64,000 nt of DNA from QNZT01 sp964573205 (GCA_964573205.1 CAZNIT010000012.1:10401-74400), one strand, 5' to 3'. Positions 24,026 through 33,225 are shown, counted from the stretch's first letter. Numbers and translations: made by a program. The notes: a model not told the origin generated them from the letters alone.

Positions 24026-27000
24026 ATGATCAAAAAACTTATCACGTTCGCAATTGAAAAATCGACTTTAACGCATATTTTTTTCCTCTTTTTACTCATT
24101 ATGGGAATTTTCTCATATATCAAAATTCCAAAAGAGATCTTTCCTCCCGTCATTTTGGATGCCATATCGATTACAGGAAGTTACGGCGGAGCCAGTCCCG
24201 ATATACTCGATAAGATGGTGGTAACGTCGATAGAAGACGAACTGAACGCTCTTAGTGACATCGATAAAATCGAAAGTACGATAAAAAACGGTTTTTTCAG
24301 TATAAAAGCCACACTAAAAGAAGACGGCGATATTCAGTCGGTTCTAAGCGACATAAAAGATATTCTCTCGAAATTAAAACGAGATCTGCCTTCGGATATG
24401 AACGAACCGATTGCCAAAAGAGTAAAAAACAGCTTTCCTTTAGTTACGATAGCCATAGCTTCAAATCAAAAAAAAGAGACTCTTCTTGAAGTTGCCGACA
24501 CTTTGAAAAAAGAGCTCTCCAACATTAAAGATTTAAGCGATATCTCAATCCGAGGCGATGCGGAGAAAGAACTCCTCATCACTCTCGATTCAAAAAAGAT
24601 AGCCGCATTGGGTCTAGATCAAAACGCGGTCGTTTCGGCTCTATCGTCTTTGAGTTCGATATTCCCGGTAGGATATATAAAGCAAAAGGGAAATCATCTG
24701 TTTCTGAGCACATACAACGGTTTTAAACAGAGTCGAAAAATTTCTCAAACCATCATAAGCATCGCGGATAAAAAAATATATGTCAAAGATATAGCCACAG
24801 TCGCTTTCACTCTTGAAGATGCGAGTGAAGTATCGCATTTTAACGCTATGCCGAACATTTCACTTAGTATCAACAAAGCGAAAACCGGAAACGCCATAAC
24901 GCTCGTTAAAGAGATAAGATCCGTCTTGAAAAAATTTCAAAAAAACTATAGTGAATTTACGTTCGAAATCTATACCGATACTTCCGTTTGGATTCGAAAC
25001 CGTCTGAATACCGTCATATCAAACATTATCTTCGGACTCATTCTTGTTTCGTTCACCATCTTTATCTTTGTAAACGCTAGAATCTCTTTTGTCGTAGCCG
25101 TCGGTATCCCGACAAGTTTTTTAATAGCTCTCGTCGCCACCGATCTTATGGGATACTCAATAAACATGCTTTCGCTACTTGGAGCATTGATAGCGCTAGG
25201 AATGCTCGTTGACGAAGCTATCGTCGTTGCCGAAAATATACAACGCCACATCGAAAATTCCGATGACTTAAAAAGCGCCGCTATAAACGGAGCGGTCGAG
25301 ATGTTTCCGGCCGTTTTAACGGCGACGGCGACAACGATTTTCGCTTTTTTACCTCTTTTGATCATAAGCGGCGAGATGGGTGTATTTATCAAGATTTTAC
25401 CGATTATGATCTCGATTTTACTTCTTAGTTCGCTTTTTGAAGCATTTTTCTTTCTTCCTCTTCATGCAAAAGAGATTTTAAAAAGAGAAAAAAGAGAAGC
25501 AAGAAGCGACAAGTTCTGGATTCGGCTGAAAAAAAGATATAAAAATACTCTGCATATTTTGCTAAAGCATTCCAAAATATATCTAACTCTCTTTACTATC
25601 ACCATATTGACGTTTAGCACTATTATGCTTTATAAGAGTAAATTTCAACTTTTTCCGACATTCGATACCACACAGATCTATGTAAGTGGAAAAGTGAACA
25701 AAAACTACTCCCTGGAACAAACCCTCGATCTTGTCACGGAAGTCGAAAAGATTTTATTGGCAAACCTGAATAAAAACGATGTAGATTCCGTAACGTCTAT
25801 TTCGGGAATGAAACTCGATAACAAATATAAACCGCAAATCGGTGAGAATCTTTTTCATATTTTCATAAACCTTCACGAAAGAAAACCGCAAGGTTTTTAC
25901 AATAGCGTCATAAATCCTCTTCTTTCGCCGGAATACGACGACTCGGATATGATTAGATCCGAGTCCGCTCAAAAGATCGCGAAAAGGATTAAAGAATTGA
26001 CTAAAAAGTTCCAAAACGATGAAAATTTCAAAGAGTTCAGCATAGTTGTACCTGGAGCGGGAATAGTCGAAAGCGACATAGATATAGCACTTAGCGCGAA
26101 AGAGAAAAAGCTGGTTTGGGCGATAAAAGAGCTCGAAAAAACAATGCATAATATAAAGGGCGTTTACAACATCCATACGGATATGATCGAAGGAGAAAAA
26201 GAGATAAAATTCAAACTGAACTCTTACGGAGAATCACTTGGCTTCAATGAAGCGATCATCTCACAGACGTTAAGACCTCTATATCTGAAAGCGGAAATAG
26301 GTAAAATGTTTTATAATTCCAAACTCACCAGAATCAAAACCCAAGATATGGACAAAGATAAAAGCGACTCGCTTCATAACCTTTTAATCCGTGTTCCGAA
26401 TTCTCTTCAAAAAGTACATCTTAGTGAAATCGCGGAATTTGTTACCGTAAAAAATCCGGCAACCGTATATAAGGAAAACGGCGTCAGAATTAACTCGGTT
26501 TTAGCGAGTCTGGATAAAGATATCTTAAAATCGGCCGACTTCATAAAAAAGATGACTCCTCTTTTGGAAAAATTTAAAAAAGAGGGAGTGTCCGTTTTTA
26601 TAAAGGGAGAAGAGAAAGAGAATAAAAAAGTACAATCAGAAATGTCTCAAGCCGCCGTTATAGCGATATTTTTAATTTTTATCTCACTAATTTGGATGTT
26701 CGGAGAAGTTTCACTCTCACTTTTCGTACTCTCTAGTATTCCTCTTTCGATTTTCGGCGTCTTAGTAGGTCATATGGTGATGGGAATGGATTTAACGATG
26801 CCCGGAGTACTAGGCATCGTCGGATTAGCCGGAGTGGTGGTAAACGACGGGATAATCATGATAGACTTCATACGAAAAGCAAAAACGAAAGAGGAGTTCG
26901 TACATCTTGCCTCACTTCGGATACGACCCATTCTCTTAACCTCTGTCACAACAGTTTTAGGACTAAGCACTCTCATCTTTTTCGCACAAGGTCAAGCTGT

Positions 27001-27109
27001 CATACTACAACCTATGGCTATCTCTTTGGGTTACGGCATAGCCTGGGCAACGGTTTTAAATCTTCTGTTTCTTCCTCTTTTGTACGCTAGTATCAAAAAG
27101 ATCTCTTAA
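24026..27109 (+). CDS. RND-family efflux transporter permease subunit
   Basis: A 1027-residue inner-membrane proton-driven pump of the AcrB/HAE type. The N-terminus is MIKKLITFAIEKSTLTHI with the first membrane helix. TM4 carries MLVDEAIVVAENIQRH, where the usual Asp-Asp pair is Asp-Glu, and TM10 carries GVVVNDGIIMIDFI. The start at 24026 is chosen because the -10 box TACAAT lies between it and the alternative TTG. No membrane-fusion or outer-membrane partner gene adjoins it, which is unusual, so partners must be elsewhere or it works alone. Substrate unknown. Its stop codon shares TTAA with the convergent ribonucleotide reductase gene. Confidence 0.9.
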   Translation: MIKKLITFAIEKSTLTHIFFLFLLIMGIFSYIKIPKEIFPPVILDAISITGSYGGASPDILDKMVVTSIEDELNALSDIDKIESTIKNGFFSIKATLKEDGDIQSVLSDIKDILSKLKRDLPSDMNEPIAKRVKNSFPLVTIAIASNQKKETLLEVADTLKKELSNIKDLSDISIRGDAEKELLITLDSKKIAALGLDQNAVVSALSSLSSIFPVGYIKQKGNHLFLSTYNGFKQSRKISQTIISIADKKIYVKDIATVAFTLEDASEVSHFNAMPNISLSINKAKTGNAITLVKEIRSVLKKFQKNYSEFTFEIYTDTSVWIRNRLNTVISNIIFGLILVSFTIFIFVNARISFVVAVGIPTSFLIALVATDLMGYSINMLSLLGALIALGMLVDEAIVVAENIQRHIENSDDLKSAAINGAVEMFPAVLTATATTIFAFLPLLIISGEMGVFIKILPIMISILLLSSLFEAFFFLPLHAKEILKREKREARSDKFWIRLKKRYKNTLHILLKHSKIYLTLFTITILTFSTIMLYKSKFQLFPTFDTTQIYVSGKVNKNYSLEQTLDLVTEVEKILLANLNKNDVDSVTSISGMKLDNKYKPQIGENLFHIFINLHERKPQGFYNSVINPLLSPEYDDSDMIRSESAQKIAKRIKELTKKFQNDENFKEFSIVVPGAGIVESDIDIALSAKEKKLVWAIKELEKTMHNIKGVYNIHTDMIEGEKEIKFKLNSYGESLGFNEAIISQTLRPLYLKAEIGKMFYNSKLTRIKTQDMDKDKSDSLHNLLIRVPNSLQKVHLSEIAEFVTVKNPATVYKENGVRINSVLASLDKDILKSADFIKKMTPLLEKFKKEGVSVFIKGEEKENKKVQSEMSQAAVIAIFLIFISLIWMFGEVSLSLFVLSSIPLSIFGVLVGHMVMGMDLTMPGVLGIVGLAGVVVNDGIIMIDFIRKAKTKEEFVHLASLRIRPILLTSVTTVLGLSTLIFFAQGQAVILQPMAISLGYGIAWATVLNLLFLPLLYASIKKIS

Positions 27110-29070
27110 CTCTTTTTTATATCCTCCGCCTCACAACTCTCAGTCGTGCAAAATCTGGAATCTTCACCGTCGGATCCGCAAAAACTTTCCCAATTTATCT
27201 CTTTGAGAGCTTTTAGTCTTTTTTCATACTCCTCTTTGGTTATCCCCTCATAAGGCATTTGAGCATAAGCCCCCGCATCGGTATGCGGCAACATAGATAC
27301 ACTCTTGATGACGGGCGCAAATTGCGCCAACATATGCGCTATCTGATCTCCCTCCTTCTCTTTGTCGAAATAGACGGTACAACTTACCATATTGTCACTC
27401 CACTCACGCTGAAGCATCGCTAAAAACGCGAACTGTTCCCAAGCCGAAACTTCATCGGCTTTTCTGGTCTTTCCTTGATCGATAGGAAATTCGAAAACCA
27501 TCGTATTTTCGCTGTATCGGTCTTTCTCGTTGGGAACTCCGGCATCTTGTAGAAGTTTACAAATAGGACTATCCTCCCCCACTCTTATACGGCGTATGGC
27601 ATATTTAAAAGTGGGAAAATGCATACCGCTAGAGACTCCGGCAAGCTGGCTTACCGTACCTGAAGGCTTTATCGTAGTAACCCTAATAGAGACCGGAATT
27701 CCAGCCTCTGTAGCTAATCTTTCATTCTCTTGTCTAACTATTTTATATCCCTCTCTTAGTCTTCTGGTAAGCTGTGCCGCACCTATTTGCTCAAGATAGT
27801 CGGCAACTCCCGAAAGACTGACTCCGATTCTTCTGTTCCTTGCGACTATGGCGTTCGTTTCAACTCTGTGACTGGGCAAAAGAGAGACCGTAGAAGCATA
27901 AAACGTGGCAAATCTAAGAGCATTATAAAAAGCCTCTTCGGTATCGCACTTTGTCGGAAAAACTTCCGCTAAATTACAAAGCTCGAAACTCTCCAGAGGT
28001 ATCTCCGAGCAAGGATTGCTAAGCCATGCGTTATCTTTCATCTCTTTTCCGAAACGCCCGTATTTTTGCATATTTATAAGATTACATATACCTGGTTCCC
28101 CGTTATTTTTGATCCGTCTGGCAATTTGAGGAATCTTCTCGAAGTCTTCCGTTTTGGAGAGTACTACCGTATTGTTACTCATCCATCCGATCTCCGCACG
28201 TTCGGGATTTTTTTTATAATTTTTAAGATCTAAAAAAGTGCGATCATCCGGTTCTCCCAACGCTATTTCGGCACTTCTTCGTACATTCCCCGCAACCACA
28301 CATGCACCTATCGAATTGAAAATATCAGCTACCGTTCGCGTAGTATCGTACTCCCCGTCACAATAATCGTCCAAAGATTTTTCGATTCTTTTATGTAACT
28401 GCTCAAGCGGTTCACTGCCGCTCGCCTTACCGCCGAACCCCTTTATCGGCGAACCGTAAGGTCTGATCTTGCTATAATCGAACTTATACCATTCACCCCC
28501 TTTCGTATATGCTTCGATCAAAAGTCTTACACTCTCAACCCATCCTTCTCTTGAATCGGGTATGACGAAAATTTTGGGAGAATCTTTTTTAGGTTTTTTC
28601 GCTTTACCGCTCCAAGCCGTATTGAACCCTACACCAACTCCGCACATTAGAGCATCCATCGTCCATTCGGCGGAGAGCGACAAATCGCCGGTATCAACCG
28701 CGCCGCAGTTGTTAAGAGCCATCGAACCTCTTTTGTAAACATACTCCGTACCCATCGCCCATAAGCCTCGCCCTGGAGGCAAAAACTCCATTTTAAACAT
28801 CGCTTGAGCGAAATTTAACGCATACTCCTGCCATTGCTTGTCGTCAAACGACAATCCGTTTAAAACATAATGATTTTTACGAATACTAAAGACGCCCTCC
28901 ACTACTCTTATGATCGTATCCGCCCAATTCTCCTGTGTTCCGTCAGGCTTTATACGACTATATGTCCGATAGTAGGTAACTTCGCCAAAACCGTTAAACC
29001 CGAACTCAGGTTTTAACGATTTCAAATAGTTTTTTATCTCATCGCTTAACCTAAATCTCTCTTTTACCAT
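27106..29070 (-). CDS. nrdJ: Adenosylcobalamin-dependent ribonucleotide reductase (class II)
   Basis: The enzyme reduces ribonucleotides for DNA synthesis, using B12 radical chemistry rather than oxygen or a glycyl radical. The 654-residue protein has C122 in NNCGAVD and the active-site triad C354-E356-C365 in NPCSEIPLESFELCNL. This has the same spacing as C408-E410-C419 of the Lactobacillus leichmannii enzyme, and I take it as that monomeric type. The motif IKPSGTVSQLAGVSSGMH is the loop near the phosphate site. Cysteines near the end (FCGSDGEDSRFC) fit the thioredoxin-accessible pair. It is a single-gene unit and the second B12-dependent enzyme in the window, together with the glutamate mutase. 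Confidence 0.93.
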   Translation of the reverse strand: MVKERFRLSDEIKNYLKSLKPEFGFNGFGEVTYYRTYSRIKPDGTQENWADTIIRVVEGVFSIRKNHYVLNGLSFDDKQWQEYALNFAQAMFKMEFLPPGRGLWAMGTEYVYKRGSMALNNCGAVDTGDLSLSAEWTMDALMCGVGVGFNTAWSGKAKKPKKDSPKIFVIPDSREGWVESVRLLIEAYTKGGEWYKFDYSKIRPYGSPIKGFGGKASGSEPLEQLHKRIEKSLDDYCDGEYDTTRTVADIFNSIGACVVAGNVRRSAEIALGEPDDRTFLDLKNYKKNPERAEIGWMSNNTVVLSKTEDFEKIPQIARRIKNNGEPGICNLINMQKYGRFGKEMKDNAWLSNPCSEIPLESFELCNLAEVFPTKCDTEEAFYNALRFATFYASTVSLLPSHRVETNAIVARNRRIGVSLSGVADYLEQIGAAQLTRRLREGYKIVRQENERLATEAGIPVSIRVTTIKPSGTVSQLAGVSSGMHFPTFKYAIRRIRVGEDSPICKLLQDAGVPNEKDRYSENTMVFEFPIDQGKTRKADEVSAWEQFAFLAMLQREWSDNMVSCTVYFDKEKEGDQIAHMLAQFAPVIKSVSMLPHTDAGAYAQMPYEGITKEEYEKRLKALKEINWESFCGSDGEDSRFCTTESCEAEDIKKS

Positions 29071-29175
29071 TGTAAGTTTCCTCTATTTTTTTTATAGAAG
29101 ATATTATACTCATTTATATATTCCATGAGTATAAAGAATCTCAGCTACATTCATACTCCGTTATACTTTTTATGA

Positions 29176-29181
29176 TATAAT
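29176..29181 (+). promoter_or_regulatory. Extended -10 box before sppA
   Basis: TGATATAAT (an extended -10 of the TGnTATAAT type) lies 28 bases before the sppA ATG. Confidence 0.55.
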
Positions 29182-29209
29182 ATTTTAATAATTATTTTTA
29201 AGGAATTTG

Positions 29210-30121
29210 ATGGACACAAAAGATCTTGAGATAAAAAAATTAAAAAAAGATATCAGCATATCAACCATTAAACAGTCGGCTTTTATAGTGCTGTTTATCG
29301 CGGAAATCATATTTCTAGCGGCTATATTCATAAACTTTTTCGATCTTAAAAACCCTTTTAGCACCGATCTTTCAAAAGACAAAATTGCGCTACTTCATAT
29401 AGACGAGCCCATAACCACTTCATATGTGGAGCATCTGATAAAATCGATAGAAAAAATCAAAGATAATAAACACTATAAAGCGATACTAATGGATATCTCG
29501 TCTCCGGGAGGATCACCTACGGCATCACAAGAATTTACACAATATATAAAAGATCTGAATAAAACCCTACCGGTTACGATTTATGTAAATTCTATGGCCG
29601 CAAGCGGAGCGTATTACATCGCCTCGGCCATCAAACCTCTATATGCGAACAAAAACGCTATAGTAGGCTCGATCGGTGTCATTATGCCTCATTACAGCGC
29701 CAACAAACTAGCCCAAAAAATCGGAATTAAAGAGGAGACCGTAACAGCCGGAAAATTCAAACAACCCTTTTCGATATTCAAAGAGATGACACCGCAAAAC
29801 AAAGAGTATATAGAAAATTCTCTTTTAAAGCCCGTTTATAAAAATTTCGTTGAAGATGTTGCGAACAATAGAGGAATAAAAGTGGATAAATTAAAAGAGT
29901 TCGCACAAGGAAAAGTTTTTGTCGCGAATATGCCGGAAATCAAAGGAATTTTAGTAGATAAAATAACAAATCTCTATAAACTGAAAGAAAATCTGAAAGA
30001 TAAATTTCCAAATGCCAAAATCGTTACCATTGCACAAAAAACAAAACCCAAAGATCTTTTCAATATTCTTTTTAACAAAAAGCTACTATCCGTTATAAAC
30101 GGCTCTTTTGAGATGAAGTGA
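29210..30121 (+). CDS. sppA: Signal peptide peptidase SppA
   Basis: SppA degrades cleaved signal peptides at the inner membrane. The start is the ATG at 29210, five bases after an AAGGAA site; the in-frame TTG just before it is ignored. The 303-residue protein has one membrane helix (about 24-44), DISSPGGSPTAS (95-106) and the catalytic Ser132 in NSMAASGAYYIAS. The partner lysine should be K184 in AGKFKQPFS. It is the short single-domain form. The convergent ClpP-like gene ends seven bases after it. Confidence 0.95.
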   Translation: MDTKDLEIKKLKKDISISTIKQSAFIVLFIAEIIFLAAIFINFFDLKNPFSTDLSKDKIALLHIDEPITTSYVEHLIKSIEKIKDNKHYKAILMDISSPGGSPTASQEFTQYIKDLNKTLPVTIYVNSMAASGAYYIASAIKPLYANKNAIVGSIGVIMPHYSANKLAQKIGIKEETVTAGKFKQPFSIFKEMTPQNKEYIENSLLKPVYKNFVEDVANNRGIKVDKLKEFAQGKVFVANMPEIKGILVDKITNLYKLKENLKDKFPNAKIVTIAQKTKPKDLFNILFNKKLLSVINGSFEMK

Positions 30122-30128
30122 CTGAACA

Positions 30129-30803
30129 TCACTCTTCGTTTTCGAGAATTTGAAGATATTTCTTCGCTTTTATCTCTTTTCCCTTATATACCACATGAGT
30201 CGCTATACCTCGTTTACACATCTCTTTTACGTCCATCCAGAAATCTTTCCCGATGACCATTTCGTCAAACTCTTTTTTCGTTAAAAAGCCTTTATCCACT
30301 ATCATATCATGAAAAAAATTACGAAGAAGCTTATCTCTATGCTCCAATCTCGATTTCAATTCTCCGCCTTTACCGCTGACGGTCGAAGCGTAATTGTGAA
30401 ACATCAAATCCGAATAAGGATATATCACTCTTCTTTTCGCCATACAAAATATCAAAGCCCCCATGCTGTAACCGTGACTATCAAGATAGGCTTTAGTACG
30501 CTTATGAAATTTCTCATGCATAAAATTATAAAACTGTATTCCCTCGTCAACGGAACCGCCTCCGGAATTTATACGAAGCTCCAGCATATCGTTTTTCGAA
30601 GCATGACGAAGCTCGTTAAAGACGGAGTGGAGACCTCTTTTTAACTCTTTAAAACGCTCAATATATAGGGTATAGACTCTATATTTAGGCTTTATTTCAT
30701 AGATATTTCGTTTTCGATCGATCAGTTTTTTACTTTCAGGGTATGTCCTTACAAAAAGGGTATGCTGTTCACTACTGATCTCATTCGGTTTTTTAACTTC
30801 CAT
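30129..30803 (-). CDS. ClpP-like serine peptidase (S14 family), orphan
   Basis: The 224-residue protein has the ClpP core, with LRINSGGGSVDEG (76-88), Ser113 in GYSMGALIF and His136 in MFHNYA; D168 or a nearby Asp could complete the triad. The N-terminal 40 residues and the fold order resemble the ClpP-like proteins annotated in phages more than housekeeping ClpP, which has a GxSxAS-type serine motif. No phage structural genes or Clp ATPase are near it. It stands alone between sppA and the rpsR terminator. It is probably an active peptidase of unknown target. Confidence 0.78.
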   Translation of the reverse strand: MEVKKPNEISSEQHTLFVRTYPESKKLIDRKRNIYEIKPKYRVYTLYIERFKELKRGLHSVFNELRHASKNDMLELRINSGGGSVDEGIQFYNFMHEKFHKRTKAYLDSHGYSMGALIFCMAKRRVIYPYSDLMFHNYASTVSGKGGELKSRLEHRDKLLRNFFHDMIVDKGFLTKKEFDEMVIGKDFWMDVKEMCKRGIATHVVYKGKEIKAKKYLQILENEE

Positions 30804-30910
30804 AGTATATATATCCTTGCAAGGTATATTTTACATTAATTTTAATGAAAAGTAAATATAAGAAGTAAATAAGATTTTTTTATTAAATAATTTTTATAAT
30901 TTTAGAAGTC

Positions 30911-30951
30911 TAAAAAGAGCCGAAAAAAAAGATATCTTTTCGGCTTTTTTT
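30911..30951 (-). terminator. Terminator of the rpsF-ssb-rpsR operon
   Basis: AGCCGAAAA (30918-30926) and TTTTCGGCT (30937-30945) form a nine-bp stem. On the leftward strand it is followed by CTTTTTA. The other strand also has a T6 run, so it can work in both directions. Confidence 0.85.
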
Positions 30952-30953
30952 AA

Positions 30954-31217
30954 TTATTTTAAATCAGCGAAAGGATTATCGATAACTTTTTTTCTGCTCG
31001 CGACATATGGAACGATAGCCGCATGTCTTGCTCTTTTAATAGCTTGTTCAACCATCTCTTGATGTTTTTTACAATTTCCCGTCAATCTTCTGGGCATGAT
31101 CTTATATCTCTCCGAAAGTGAGAATTTAAACGATGCCGGATTTTTATAATCTAAAAAATCAACTTTACTTTCACAATATCTACAATATTTTTTTGAATAT
31201 TTCCTTCTTTCTGCCAT
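30954..31217 (-). CDS. rpsR: 30S ribosomal protein S18
   Basis: S18 pairs with S6 on the platform of the small ribosomal subunit. The 87-residue product contains FLDYKNPASFKFSLSERYKI and the classic RRLTGNCKKHQ followed by AIKRARHAAIVPYV. The N-terminal CRYCESK pair of cysteines may bind zinc, as in C+ forms. Third gene of the usual rpsF-ssb-rpsR operon, 25 bases after ssb. Confidence 0.98.
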   Translation of the reverse strand: MAERRKYSKKYCRYCESKVDFLDYKNPASFKFSLSERYKIMPRRLTGNCKKHQEMVEQAIKRARHAAIVPYVASRKKVIDNPFADLK

Positions 31218-31242
31218 ATTTTATCCTTCTGTTTTTCTTTTT

Positions 31243-31737
31243 CTAAAATGGTATCTCATCATCATCTATATCTATCTCCGGAATTTTATCCGAAGAAGAC
31301 GGCGCTTTAGATACCGGAGCATTCTCTTGAGAAGCTGCGTAATCGTTCTGTCCGCCTCCGTACTCACCACCTTGCGTTCTGGCATATTCGCCACCGCCGG
31401 CCGGATTGGATCCTTTTGAATCAAGCATAGTCATGTTCTCTACGGTGATAGTGTGTTTGCTTCGCTTAAAACCGTTTTGATCTTCCCAACTGTCAAACTT
31501 CAAACGTCCTTCAACCAATACCTTAGAACCTTTTCTAAGATACTGATTGGCAATCTCGGCGGTTCTGCCGAAAAATGTAAGATCGATAAAACAGATCTCC
31601 TCTTTTTGTTGACCGTCCGCCGATTTAAATCTTCTATTTGTCGCGATTCCGGTATTTCCCACGGCCGTACCGCCGGGTGTGTAACGAAGCTCTATATCTC
31701 TTGTAAGATTCCCTACAAGTATCACTTTATTGAACAT
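31243..31737 (-). CDS. ssb: Single-stranded DNA-binding protein
   Basis: SSB coats single-stranded DNA in replication and repair. The 164-residue protein has the OB-fold (about 1-105: MFNKVILVGNLTRDIELRYT, IDLTFFGRTAEIANQYLRKG, LEGRLKFDSWED), a Gly/Gln/Ser-rich linker and the acidic tail ending DDDEIPF that recruits other proteins. It lies between rpsF and rpsR, its common place. Confidence 0.98.
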   Translation of the reverse strand: MFNKVILVGNLTRDIELRYTPGGTAVGNTGIATNRRFKSADGQQKEEICFIDLTFFGRTAEIANQYLRKGSKVLVEGRLKFDSWEDQNGFKRSKHTITVENMTMLDSKGSNPAGGGEYARTQGGEYGGGQNDYAASQENAPVSKAPSSSDKIPEIDIDDDEIPF

Positions 31738-31751
31738 TAGATTTCCTTTGC

Positions 31752-32156
31752 TTATTCGACACTTTCTACTTTTTGCGCCTCAGGCTCGCTCGACTCTTTG
31801 GGTTCCGATTTATCCTCTTTTTTAGTCGCATTTCCTTTAACCAATTTTTCCCAATTGGCAACTTCGCTTTTATTGATATATTTTACGTTTAAAAAACGAA
31901 TTATCTCTTCGGTTAATCTAAGATTTCTCAATATCTCGTCTATTACGGCGGGATCCGCTTTATAATAGATCACAAAGTAGTGACCTCTTTCGAATTTTTC
32001 GATCTCATACGCCAACTTTCTGACGCCCATATCGTTGACGGTAGCTATTTCACAACCGTTTTTTTCCAAAATCGCTTTGATAAAGTCGAATTTCGCTTCG
32101 ATCTCCTCTTGCGTCAAAGTGGGTTTTAATACAAACAGCAGTTCATAATGTCTCAT
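31752..32156 (-). CDS. rpsF: 30S ribosomal protein S6
   Basis: S6 binds S18 on the 30S platform. The 134-residue protein starts MRHYELLFVLKPTLTQEE and has the S6 core GVRKLAYEIEKFERGHYFVI and FLNVKYI, then an acidic Glu/Ser/Lys tail (about 110-134). It opens the rpsF-ssb-rpsR group. The 88-base gap upstream contains two hairpins that could be a leader. Confidence 0.98.
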   Translation of the reverse strand: MRHYELLFVLKPTLTQEEIEAKFDFIKAILEKNGCEIATVNDMGVRKLAYEIEKFERGHYFVIYYKADPAVIDEILRNLRLTEEIIRFLNVKYINKSEVANWEKLVKGNATKKEDKSEPKESSEPEAQKVESVE

Positions 32157-32181
32157 TCGGTTTTCTCCTTATGGTTTTCCA

Positions 32182-32231
32182 GCTCTTTTTCTGACAAAAA
32201 GAGCAAGGGTTGTTTACCTCCAAATCGAGGT
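32182..32231 (-). promoter_or_regulatory. Structured leader between holA and rpsF
   Basis: On the leftward transcript a hairpin ACCTC-GATTTG-GAGGT (32231-32216) is followed by a perfect nine-bp hairpin GCTCTTTTT-GTCAG-AAAAAGAGC (32204-32182) ending about 26 bases before the rpsF ATG. No U-run follows the second stem, so termination is unlikely. S6:S18 are known to bind leaders of rpsF operons in many bacteria, but the conserved motif is not recognised here. Confidence 0.4.
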
Positions 32232-32244
32232 GATCGCGATTTTA

Positions 32245-33225
32245 CTATAAATAAGTTTGAAGTTTTATTAAACTTGATATCAAATAACCGTTCTTATCTA
32301 TATGTTGTGAATATTTAAGTGTATGCTCACACTCTAAAAGATGTCTTAAAAGTTCTTTATAAGTAGCAAGTTTAAGTTTTATACTCAAAGCGGCTCTTTG
32401 TTTTACAAGCTGAGGAGGAAGAGGATAACCCAAGATCTCTACGGCGTCATATTTTCCGTTAACTTTTATATATATGTGAAAAAGCATCAACTGCGTTATA
32501 TATGAAGTAACGGCACTTAAAATACGTATCTCGTCGAATGTACCGCTTTGGGTTAATTTAAAAAGTCTCTCTCTAATATCCTCTTTATTTAAAAGAGCCT
32601 CTATGAAACTATCCAAAGAGAGCGCTCCCATCCCGTAAACATGTGTATCTATATCGTCGATAGTGATTTTTTTATTCAAAAGTGAAAGTTTAAATATCTC
32701 GTTCATACACAATGAGAGATCTTCGTTTTGAACCATAAAAAGATGCTGAAGAGTGAAATTTTCTATCTCAAGACCGCTACGATCGGCTTCTTGTCTCATC
32801 AAAGCGATCGCTTCACCCATATTCGGCTTAAAAAATCTTACAAAATCCCCGCCTCTTTTTTTAGAAAAAGATTTAGACAACTCTTTTGCCACACGATCAT
32901 CACCTCCAAAATGAAAAAGAAAAAAACTATTGGGATTTTTTATGCACATAGAGACGAGATTGTCAAGTTCTTTTTTAGGCACTTTCTTATCGTTTCTTAT
33001 ATATAAAACGTTTATATCGCCGAACAAAGAAGGTTGAGCTATAAAATTTTTCGCACTCTCGTAATTATACTCGTCAAAATAGAAAGAGAGGATATTCTCA
33101 CTATCCGCCCAAAGCGATAAAACCCTTTTCGCATAATAATCACTATAAAAAGGTTCACCGTAAAGAAGAATCGATTTCGGTAACTTTTTCGTATCTAACA
33201 GTGTCTCGAACTCTCGCTTATACAT
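32245..33225 (-). CDS. holA: DNA polymerase III delta subunit
   Basis: The delta subunit opens the sliding clamp in the clamp-loader complex. The 326-residue protein has the typical low-similarity HolA architecture: a start with KSILLYGEPFYSDYYAKRV, an AAA+-like domain without a working Walker A, IRNDKKVPKKELDNLV, and a C-terminal helical domain. It overlaps rnr by eight bases. The rnr-holA-rpsF order is common in Campylobacterota and supports the call. Confidence 0.88.
   Translation of the reverse strand: MYKREFETLLDTKKLPKSILLYGEPFYSDYYAKRVLSLWADSENILSFYFDEYNYESAKNFIAQPSLFGDINVLYIRNDKKVPKKELDNLVSMCIKNPNSFFLFHFGGDDRVAKELSKSFSKKRGGDFVRFFKPNMGEAIALMRQEADRSGLEIENFTLQHLFMVQNEDLSLCMNEIFKLSLLNKKITIDDIDTHVYGMGALSLDSFIEALLNKEDIRERLFKLTQSGTFDEIRILSAVTSYITQLMLFHIYIKVNGKYDAVEILGYPLPPQLVKQRAALSIKLKLATYKELLRHLLECEHTLKYSQHIDKNGYLISSLIKLQTYL

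Noticed and set aside
27106..27109. Shared TTAA stop overlap of convergent genes (also at 45852-45855)
   Set aside because: TTAA is its own reverse complement, so compact convergent genes meet this way by chance; no special meaning.
30100..30128. Possible hairpin between the sppA and ClpP-like stops
   Set aside because: The GAAGTGA/TCACT-TTC pairing is short, bulged and lacks a T-run, so it does not support a terminator call.
30129..30803. Prophage remnant, from the ClpP-like gene
   Set aside because: No capsid, portal, terminase or lysis genes flank it, and the only recombinase in the window is integron-like and 33 kb away.
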